From Selenomonas sp. (GTDB taxonomy: Bacteria > Bacillota > Negativicutes > Selenomonadales > Selenomonadaceae), in the NCBI GenBank assembly GCA_003518745.1, contig DOYB01000222.1, positions 1 through 5,071 of the forward strand: a stretch of DNA of 5,071 nucleotides, read 5' to 3'. The translations under genes and the position numbers were made by a program. Under the pieces are notes generated by a model that did not search any database, was not told the DNA's origin, and saw only the letters and a program-made list of their open reading frames with translations. Below are positions 1 through 5,071 of the stretch, piece after piece. Positions within the stretch are counted from its first letter, which is position 1. Every line of letters begins with the position of its first letter.

Positions 1-3
1 TCG

Positions 4-53
4 CATAAATTCCCATTTACCTGTAATTGCCAAATTACGCTACTGAATTTATG
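4..53. repeat. Nested inverted repeat upstream of the left operon
   Basis: Two dyads share one centre region. The outer arms CATAAATTC (4-12) and GAATTTATG (45-53) are perfect 9-base complements. Inside them GTAATT (23-28) and AATTAC (33-38) form a 6-base stem with a 4-base GCCA loop, extendable by a T-G wobble. No T-run follows, so this is not a standard intrinsic terminator. It lies about 30 bases upstream of the -35 box of the promoter at 84-112. It could be a regulator-binding region, the 3' end structure of an upstream transcript, or chance in AT-rich DNA. The arms are seen directly; any function is a guess. Confidence 0.45.
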
Positions 54-83
54 AAACGGACGTTCACGAAGACCTAAAACTCC

Positions 84-112
84 TTGCAATTAAAAATGTT
101 TGCCACTACAAT
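84..112 (+). promoter_or_regulatory. Sigma-70-type promoter of the aldolase-TRSP operon
   Basis: A -35 box TTGCAA (84-89, 4 of 6 matches to TTGACA) is followed after exactly 17 bases by a -10 box TACAAT (107-112, 5 of 6 matches to TATAAT). The spacer is AT-rich. Transcription would be expected to start around 118-120, giving a leader of about 27 bases that contains the ribosome binding site at 134-139. There is no extended -10 TGN. The position just ahead of the first gene of the operon supports it. Confidence 0.65.
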
Positions 113-133
113 AGAGATGAGAATATTACAGAA

Positions 134-139
134 AAGAGG
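134..139 (+). promoter_or_regulatory. Ribosome binding site for the GTG start at 146
   Basis: AAGAGG lies 6 bases before the GTG at 146. This fixes the start of the aldolase at a non-ATG codon. The first methionine further in (residue 19) would remove the first beta-strand region of the family and has no comparable site. Confidence 0.7.
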
Positions 140-145
140 TATTTC

Positions 146-1132
146 GTGGACTCTACAACGACAAACGCACTGGCCTATCGTCTTGGAGGACTGCTTTATA
201 TGCCCGCATTCCAGGAAAACGTGGTGGAAAAAATAAAGTCCGGAAGTATACCGGGGCTGAGATCCATAGCATTCTGCCTGGAGGATGCCATACGAGATCA
301 ATCACTTCATCAGGCTGAGGAAACTCTCAAAAAAACACTTATGGAGCTTGACCAGGCAGAAATCCCCAAAAACCTGATGCCCCTCATTTTCATACGGGTA
401 CGCTCTCCCGAACATCTAGCCCACGTGCATGAGACATTTTCACATGTCAGGCACATGCTCACTGGGTACATCCTGCCAAAATTCGATCTCTCAAATGCTG
501 TGAGGTATCTTGATACAACACGCAGACTGCAAAGGGGAAGCCTTAGGCACATCTACATAATGCCCATCCTGGAAAGCTCATCTATCGTAGATGTTTCCAC
601 ACGAATCCCTACACTGATAAAGCTGCGGGACATGCTTAAAGAGATGCGCACCCATATTCTGAACATTAGAGTCGGATGCAACGACTTCAGTCAAGTCTAT
701 GGTCTTCGCTGTCCCGTAGACTGCACCGTTTACGACATAGGCATCCTTAAAGAGGCTTTAATCGACATCCTCAGCATATTTGCCCAGGATTATGTTGTCT
801 CTGGCCCCGTCTGGAACTACTTCGGCAAAAATACTGATACTGCCTGGTCCAGAGGATTAGTCCGTGAAATGGAGCAGGATCTCCTGCACGGTTTCATAGG
901 AAAAAGCGCGATTCATCCCAGTCAGGTTCCAATTATAGCCCGTTCCCTTTCCGTTCCCAGAGAGGATTATGAGGATGCTTGTTCGCTCCTTGATTGGAAG
1001 GATGATCGCCTTGGCGTGGCCAAGAGTGTTGAAGGAAATCGCATGAATGAATTGAAGTGTCATTCAAAATGGGCGGAGAAGACCAAGCTCTTGGGAGACA
1101 TATACGGTCTCAGGGAGGCCAGATTGCCATGA
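146..1132 (+). CDS. HpcH/HpaI aldolase / citrate lyase beta-like (CitE-like) protein of Ter-linked clusters
   Basis: This 328-residue protein belongs to the PEP/pyruvate-type TIM-barrel superfamily that includes citrate lyase beta subunit (CitE) and HpcH/HpaI aldolases. These are Mg-dependent enzymes that make or break C-C bonds next to a carboxyl or acyl group. Visible family marks are LEDAIRD (45-51), the arginines in FIRVR (82-86), LPK (110-112), PILES with E143 as likely metal ligand, GCNDF (177-181) with D180 as likely second ligand, and GKSAIHPSQ (252-260), the hallmark near the C-terminus. The tail RMNELKCHSKWA (299-310) is typical of the subgroup found beside TRSP-domain phosphoribosyltransferases. 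No citD, citF or other citrate lyase gene is near, so it is not a citrate lyase subunit. It is first in an operon, and its TGA overlaps the ATG of the next gene, implying coupled translation. No signal peptide or membrane segment is seen, so it should be cytoplasmic. The substrate is unknown; by family context it may modify the sugar or base part of a nucleoside-like compound. Confidence 0.88.
   Translation: MDSTTTNALAYRLGGLLYMPAFQENVVEKIKSGSIPGLRSIAFCLEDAIRDQSLHQAEETLKKTLMELDQAEIPKNLMPLIFIRVRSPEHLAHVHETFSHVRHMLTGYILPKFDLSNAVRYLDTTRRLQRGSLRHIYIMPILESSSIVDVSTRIPTLIKLRDMLKEMRTHILNIRVGCNDFSQVYGLRCPVDCTVYDIGILKEALIDILSIFAQDYVVSGPVWNYFGKNTDTAWSRGLVREMEQDLLHGFIGKSAIHPSQVPIIARSLSVPREDYEDACSLLDWKDDRLGVAKSVEGNRMNELKCHSKWAEKTKLLGDIYGLREARLP
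1112..1118 (+). promoter_or_regulatory. Ribosome binding site deciding the ATG at 1129
   Basis: AGGGAGG within the end of the aldolase gene lies 10 bases before ATG 1129. The same frame is open further upstream to an ATG at 1057, but that start would overlap the aldolase gene by 76 bases and add 24 residues unlike the family. The site and the ATGA overlap favour 1129. Confidence 0.7.
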
Positions 1133-2262
1133 GCAAAATCTATACCGAATCCAATCTGCTCCGTATCGCGAAACGGCAAAACAACAAGAAGCGCTCCTAT
1201 CTGCTGGTAAATCCACTGCAGGCAAAGCACATGCCTGTCAGTCCCAAGGAAGCCCTCGCTATGATGTCTGCCCTTGGCAGTAAGCTGTCGCGCAAATACC
1301 CAGACACGAAGCTTCTTATAGCCTTCGCGGAAACGGCCACCGCCATAGGAGCCACAGTGGCAAAATGCTTGGGCAATGACTGCGTATATCTCACAACCAC
1401 CCGTGAAAACTATCCTAATATGAACTGGATAGATTTTTTAGAGGAACATAGTCACGCGACAGAACAGCGCCTTTGCTCAAATCATCTGGCAGAATGGATC
1501 AGCAACACGGAATCCGTGATTCTCCTTGACGATGAGCTTTCAACCGGCAAAACCCTTAGAAACATGATTGCCCAGCTTCGCAATGACTTTCCCGAGCTAG
1601 CAGAAAAGCAGATTGTCGCAGCCTCCATTCTCAATCGACTGACGGAGGAAAACGAGCAGCTTATGGCATCTGAAGGTGTCTTGACAGAATACCTTCTGAA
1701 GCTTTCTCCCACTGACTTCAGCAATATATTGCCTGAGGAAACATTTGAAGCGGAAAAGGTGCCATATGACGAAAAAATTTCCCTACCACGCTCACTACTG
1801 CTTTCGAGTAGCCTTCCTAATCCACGTTTTGGCATAAAAATCCAGAGCTACGACGAACAATGCGGCATGTTGAACCGATTCATCTTGAACGAGCTGGAAG
1901 CCGAGATTGCCGCATCAAAAAGGATTCTGGTACTTGGAACTGAGGAATGTATGTTCCCCACCCTGAGGCTCGGCGCGGAAATCGAAAACAGCTATCCCGA
2001 CATCCGAGTTTTATGCCATGCGACCACCAGAAGCCCCATTGGAATCTCACATAAGTCCGGATATCCCATTACAAGCGGCAACAGACTGACAAGTTTATAT
2101 GATGAGAATCGCACCACCTATATTTACAATCTGGCACAGTACGACATGGTGCTGGTGCTCACGGACGCGGCCCCCCCTTGCAGGATATCAATGTATCAGC
2201 TCCAATCGGCCCTAATGCTGCATGATTGCAAAAACGTACGGTTTATATTTTACGAAACCTGA
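1129..2262 (+). CDS. Phosphoribosyltransferase domain plus TRSP domain protein (Ter-linked biosynthetic cluster)
   Basis: From ATG 1129 the protein has 377 residues. The N-terminal part (about 20-195) is an orotate-phosphoribosyltransferase-like domain: KHMPVSP (33-39), FAETATAIG (66-74), TTTREN (89-94), EEHSHATEQ (105-113) and the PRPP-binding loop LLDDELSTGKT (132-142), with the usual two acidic residues D134 and D135. After a linker the C-terminal TRSP domain (about 235-377) carries LGTEECMFPTLRLG (269-282) and the motif that names it, TRSP (300-303). Such fusions (Pfam PRTase_2 plus TRSP) occur beside TerD-family stress proteins, CitE-like aldolases, ATP-grasp and HAD enzymes. They are predicted to join or transfer a phosphoribosyl group while making a nucleoside-like metabolite; the product is not established. 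The gene overlaps the aldolase by 4 bases and is last in its operon. A run of seven Cs (2171-2177) lies in the TRSP part, but the frame stays open to a plausible C-terminus, so the gene looks intact. Confidence 0.88.
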   Translation: MSKIYTESNLLRIAKRQNNKKRSYLLVNPLQAKHMPVSPKEALAMMSALGSKLSRKYPDTKLLIAFAETATAIGATVAKCLGNDCVYLTTTRENYPNMNWIDFLEEHSHATEQRLCSNHLAEWISNTESVILLDDELSTGKTLRNMIAQLRNDFPELAEKQIVAASILNRLTEENEQLMASEGVLTEYLLKLSPTDFSNILPEETFEAEKVPYDEKISLPRSLLLSSSLPNPRFGIKIQSYDEQCGMLNRFILNELEAEIAASKRILVLGTEECMFPTLRLGAEIENSYPDIRVLCHATTRSPIGISHKSGYPITSGNRLTSLYDENRTTYIYNLAQYDMVLVLTDAAPPCRISMYQLQSALMLHDCKNVRFIFYET

Positions 2263-2303
2263 AAAGGCAGAAGCCATCACCGCTTCTGCCTATCTTTATT
2301 TTT
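2262..2303. terminator. Rho-independent terminator between convergent operons
   Basis: AGGCAGAAGC (2265-2274) and GCTTCTGCCT (2282-2291) form a perfect 10-bp, GC-rich stem with a 7-base loop. On the plus strand it begins 3 bases after the TGA of the TRSP gene and is followed by an interrupted T-rich tract ending in five Ts (2299-2303). On the minus strand the stem follows the hypF stop and is succeeded by only four Ts (complement of 2262-2265). It is therefore a good plus-strand terminator and a weaker minus-strand one. The plus-strand T-tract runs into the last codons of hypF. Confidence 0.85.
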
Positions 2304-4602
2304 CCAGAGCAGCCATTGCCGCCACGGCCTGTCCAAGGGCGATTCCGCCATCATTCGGAGGTATCATGCTGTGCCTCAGCACATTAAAATCATGCTGCTT
2401 CAGCAATTCCGTCACCAATCTCAGCAAAAGCGTATTCTGGAAAACACCGCCACTCAATGCGACAGTGGAAACGCCCGTCAGCTTCTCACTTCTAATGCAG
2501 CCCATAAGAATCTGCCCTGCAAGCCGCAAATGAAATTCAAATGCCAGTTCCTCCCTTACTCCTCCCTGAAGACGCTTATCCACCAAATCCGAGAACAATC
2601 GATTCGTGGGGAGCAGAAATCTGTCGTCCATTTCATCTAAAAGCAATTCGTCATTATAATCCCTTATGGAGTATTTGCCCGCGTTCTTTTCCCATTTTTC
2701 AGCGGCAAACTGCAAATACATTGCTCCCTCTCCCTCAAAGCTGGCCTGCCTGCGTATGCCAAGAAGAGCGCTCACACCGTCAAACAGACGGCCGGCACTG
2801 GTGGAGATAATGCTGTTTATTCCTTGCTCTGCCATAAGGAGATGTATTCTTGACTCCTGCTCATTTGCAAGCTCCAGCTCTTTCGCGATTTCAACTGTCT
2901 GTTCCCTTGTTTTGGGATTGCCGTAAAGCATGGACAGCGCGATTCTCCAGCCTTCCCTGGGCGCCTTGTCACCACCGGTCTGAAGGAATGGCTTTATTGA
3001 GCCAAGCCGTTTGAAGCCCTTGTAATCTGCCAGAAGAAACTCTCCGCCCCATATAGTTTCATCAGTACCATAGCCCGTACCATCAAAAGAAACCCCTATA
3101 ACCGGTTCCTCCCTGCCATTTTCCGCCATACAGGAAAGAACGTGGGCATAATGATGCTGCACCTCAACAACAGGAAGCGAAAATGTCTCTGTCAGCTCCC
3201 TCGTGTGGTACTGTGGATGAAGGTCACAGGCCACAATCTCGGGATGTATTTCCAGCAATGTGCCCATACGCTCAATAGACTCCTTCAGAGCTTCAACCGT
3301 ACGAAGATCCGTCAAATCCCCAAGATATGGAGAGAGGTAGAAAAGCCTGTCATGCGCAAGGCAAAAGCTGTTCTTCAGCTCACCGCCCATGGCAAGTACC
3401 CTTCCCTGAAAGGCATGGCTTGAAAACACAGGCAGCGGCGCATATCCACGGCTTCGACGTATCATGTAGGGTTTGCCATCAAAAAAATCCATAACAGAAT
3501 CATCGGCCCGAAGCCGAATTTTCCGGTTATGTGAAAGTATGGCATCCGACAATGGCGCCAATGCCCCAAGGGCATCCTCATCACTTCGGCATATCGGTGC
3601 CCCTGAAGGATTGCCACTGGTCATAACAAGCGCATCCGGTACGATAATTCCATCGGGATAATCGAACAGCAGCATTTGAACAGGAGCATAAGGAAGCATA
3701 ACCCCCACCTTGGGATTGCCGGGGGCCACATCTCCTACGATGCACCCATGTTCTTTCTTTTTCAAGAGCAGAATTGGCTTCTGGTGCCCCTCCAATATAT
3801 CTCTCTGTTCAGGCAATATTTCGCACTCGCGTTCCACTACCGACATATCCCTGATCATAACCGCAAAAGGTTTCACGGGGCGATGCTTCAGCCTGCGCAA
3901 ACGACGTACACTGTCTTCATTTGTCGCGTCACAGGCAAGATGAAAGCCGCCTATTCCCTTTATAGCGACAATGCCTCCCTCACTCAAAAGCCGCCTTGCC
4001 TCTCTGATGGCAGCCTCTCTCCGCTCACTCCCATTCAGGATATATACCTCCGGCCCACATTCGTTACAGCAGACAGGCTGGGCATCAAAACGGCGGGTCT
4101 CGGAATGGGTATATTCCCACTCACATGCATCGCACATGGGAAAATCCGTCATGCTGGTACGCTCTCTGTCATAGGGCATACTATCGAGAATAGTAAGCCT
4201 TGGACCGCAGGCAGTACAGTTTATGAAGGGATGTAAATATCTCCTGTCATTTGGGTCGAAGAGCTCTTTTCTGCACTGATCACAGGTGGCAATATCCGGA
4301 GACACGAAAATCTCCCCATGCTCCCGGGCGCTTTCGATAATATCAAAACTCGAAAATGAGCAATCCTCCTTGAGGTATTCAGTATCGAGCTTAAGAACCA
4401 CAGCCCTCACAGGGGGATGATGCGCAATCTCATTCCTGAATTCACCAAGAGCTGCCTCGTCCCCTTTAGCAAAAATCTCCACGTATGGCCCCTTATTGGA
4501 AACACTGCCCAATATTCCAAAACGATCAGCCAGCCTGCTCACAAAGGGACGAAAGCCCACCCCCTGAACAATGCCATACACTTTGAGATTCCAAAGTGCC
4601 AT
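2296..4602 (-). CDS. hypF: Carbamoyltransferase HypF, [NiFe]-hydrogenase maturation
   Basis: HypF uses carbamoyl phosphate and ATP to carbamoylate the C-terminal cysteine of HypE. HypE then dehydrates this to the thiocyanate that supplies the CN ligands of the [NiFe] centre. The 768-residue length is normal and all domains are present: acylphosphatase-like (GIVQGVGFRPF 10-20, with R18 and N36); two zinc-finger-like motifs C107-x2-C110-x18-C129-x2-C132 and C157-x2-C160-x18-C179-x2-C182; a YrdC-like nucleotide-binding domain (about 200-385, GGFHLACDA 218-226); and a Kae1-like carbamoyltransferase domain (about 400-768) with QHHYAH (482-487), SFDGTGYG (505-512), STSAGRLFDG (600-609), ALSGGVFQN (715-723) and PPNDGGIALGQ (748-758). 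It is cytoplasmic. The start is ATG 4602, since GGAGAGGGG lies just before it; an in-frame TTG at 4620 would sit on that site. It follows a phosphatase gene by 43 bases with no terminator seen, so the two are probably co-transcribed. Other hyp genes are not in the window. Confidence 0.97.
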   Translation of the reverse strand: MALWNLKVYGIVQGVGFRPFVSRLADRFGILGSVSNKGPYVEIFAKGDEAALGEFRNEIAHHPPVRAVVLKLDTEYLKEDCSFSSFDIIESAREHGEIFVSPDIATCDQCRKELFDPNDRRYLHPFINCTACGPRLTILDSMPYDRERTSMTDFPMCDACEWEYTHSETRRFDAQPVCCNECGPEVYILNGSERREAAIREARRLLSEGGIVAIKGIGGFHLACDATNEDSVRRLRRLKHRPVKPFAVMIRDMSVVERECEILPEQRDILEGHQKPILLLKKKEHGCIVGDVAPGNPKVGVMLPYAPVQMLLFDYPDGIIVPDALVMTSGNPSGAPICRSDEDALGALAPLSDAILSHNRKIRLRADDSVMDFFDGKPYMIRRSRGYAPLPVFSSHAFQGRVLAMGGELKNSFCLAHDRLFYLSPYLGDLTDLRTVEALKESIERMGTLLEIHPEIVACDLHPQYHTRELTETFSLPVVEVQHHYAHVLSCMAENGREEPVIGVSFDGTGYGTDETIWGGEFLLADYKGFKRLGSIKPFLQTGGDKAPREGWRIALSMLYGNPKTREQTVEIAKELELANEQESRIHLLMAEQGINSIISTSAGRLFDGVSALLGIRRQASFEGEGAMYLQFAAEKWEKNAGKYSIRDYNDELLLDEMDDRFLLPTNRLFSDLVDKRLQGGVREELAFEFHLRLAGQILMGCIRSEKLTGVSTVALSGGVFQNTLLLRLVTELLKQHDFNVLRHSMIPPNDGGIALGQAVAAMAALEK

Positions 4603-4609
4603 AAAAGAA

Positions 4610-4618
4610 CCCCTCTCC
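4610..4618 (-). promoter_or_regulatory. Ribosome binding site deciding the hypF start
   Basis: Read on the minus strand, GGAGAGGGG is followed by TTCTTTT and then ATG (4602). The 7-base spacer from the last G suits initiation at this ATG. The upstream TTG at 4620 overlaps the site itself and would add six residues (MERGSF) before the family's usual beginning. Confidence 0.75.
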
Positions 4619-4645
4619 AAATAGCTTTCAATATGAAATCAAAGT

Positions 4646-5071
4646 CTACGCCATTAGTCTCTGCAACAGTCTTTCACATCCCTTGGATACATCTTCATAG
4701 GTGGTATCGAAATCACCCGTATACCATGGGTCCGCAACATCCCGATGTTCCCCCACGAAATCTAGAAGCAAGTGGATCTTCCCCGCGGAATCTCCTCCCA
4801 TTATCCTGGCAAGATCCCTCATATTTTCCATATCCATACCTATTATATAGTCGTAGGCATCATAATCTTCCTTAGTGATTTGTCTGGCCTTTCGCTTGGA
4901 AAATGGAATCCCCTTCTCCCGCAGTACTGCCTTCGTACCAAAATAAGTATCATTCCCCAGTTCATCACGACGGCAGGCCTTGGAATCAACAAAAATCTGA
5001 TCCTCCAATCCAGCTTTCCGAACCATATCCTTCATCACAAACTCGGCCATCGGTGACCTGCAAATATTGCC
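4646..5071 (-). CDS. Low-molecular-weight protein tyrosine phosphatase, 5' end cut by window edge
   Basis: These cytoplasmic cysteine-dependent phosphatases remove phosphate from tyrosine (or, in some Bacillota, arginine) residues of proteins through a C-x5-R-S P-loop. The 141 visible residues begin GNICRSPMAEF, so the gene runs off the right edge. The nucleophilic cysteine and the few residues before it lie outside, while the P-loop arginine (R5) and serine (S6) are inside. An ATG at 5050 lies after the P-loop and is not the real start. The general-acid loop is DPWYTGDF (114-121), with D114 the expected acid; DPW instead of DPY is common in bacterial members. The rest (ITKEDYDAYDYIIGMD, 65-80) also fits the family. 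The P-loop isoleucine (GNICRS) resembles tyrosine phosphatases, whereas the arginine phosphatase YwlE has threonine there. The gene precedes hypF by 43 bases, probably in one transcript. Its role beside hydrogenase maturation is unknown. Confidence 0.93.
   Translation of the reverse strand, partial: GNICRSPMAEFVMKDMVRKAGLEDQIFVDSKACRRDELGNDTYFGTKAVLREKGIPFSKRKARQITKEDYDAYDYIIGMDMENMRDLARIMGGDSAGKIHLLLDFVGEHRDVADPWYTGDFDTTYEDVSKGCERLLQRLMA

Noticed and set aside
55..64. Small dyad AACG-GA-CGTT upstream of the promoter as an operator
   Set aside because: The arms are only four bases, which is expected by chance; no second copy was noticed.
1..86. Open minus-strand stretch reading GVLGLRERPFHKF, and plus-strand frames open from the left edge to stops at 44-46 and 52-54
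   Set aside because: The minus frame has a TAA just before its only possible TTG and no ribosome binding site. The plus frames give 14-17 residues that I cannot match to any family. They might be the tail of an upstream gene, but nothing supports calling it.
1057..1128. Upstream ATG at 1057 as the start of the TRSP-domain protein
   Set aside because: It would overlap the aldolase gene by 76 bases and add 24 residues without family resemblance. ATG 1129 has AGGGAGG at good spacing and an ATGA overlap.
146..1132. Citrate lyase beta subunit (citE) as the identity of the first gene
   Set aside because: There are no citD, citF, citX or citG genes nearby, and the partner is a TRSP-domain phosphoribosyltransferase, which fits the Ter-linked subgroup instead.
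1482..1835. Open frame of 117 codons on the minus strand inside the TRSP gene
   Set aside because: It is serine/arginine-rich, typical of the antisense of a real gene. It matches no family I know, and the plus strand carries clear motifs.
3676..4236. Open frame of 186 codons on the plus strand inside hypF
   Set aside because: It is fully covered by conserved HypF domains, including the zinc-finger cysteines, on the minus strand. The translation looks like an antisense shadow.

Overview
The window is a compact bacterial segment of four protein genes in two convergent units, with a terminator hairpin between them. Strong AGGAGG-like ribosome binding sites, a GTG start, moderate base composition and a HypF hydrogenase-maturation protein fit an anaerobic or facultatively anaerobic bacterium. 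The protein sequences look Bacillota-like, perhaps Negativicutes, but that placement is a low-confidence impression.

Left part (1-145): AT-rich non-coding DNA with a nested inverted repeat (4-53), followed by a well-formed sigma-70-type promoter (TTGCAA, 17 bp, TACAAT) that should start transcription about 27 bases before the first gene.

Left operon, plus strand (146-2262): a stand-alone CitE-like HpcH/HpaI aldolase, then a protein with an orotate-phosphoribosyltransferase-like domain and a C-terminal TRSP domain. The two overlap by ATGA. This pair is known from gene neighbourhoods linked to TerD-type tellurium/stress-response proteins, where it is predicted to help make an unidentified nucleoside-like metabolite. 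None of the usual partners (TerD proteins, ATP-grasp, HAD phosphatase, StiP/PELOTA protein) lies in this window, and the operon ends right after the TRSP gene.

Right operon, minus strand (5071 down to 2296): a low-molecular-weight protein tyrosine phosphatase, cut by the window edge inside its P-loop, then after a 43-base gap a full-length hypF. HypF makes the carbamoyl/thiocarboxamide precursor of the cyanide ligands of [NiFe] hydrogenase. The promoter of this unit lies outside the window. The stop codons of the two operons are 33 bases apart, and a 10-bp stem there can act as a shared terminator, most convincingly for the plus-strand operon.

No tRNA, rRNA, CRISPR array, insertion sequence or recognisable phage gene was seen. 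The most interesting element is the two-gene Ter-linked biosynthetic unit with its own promoter.
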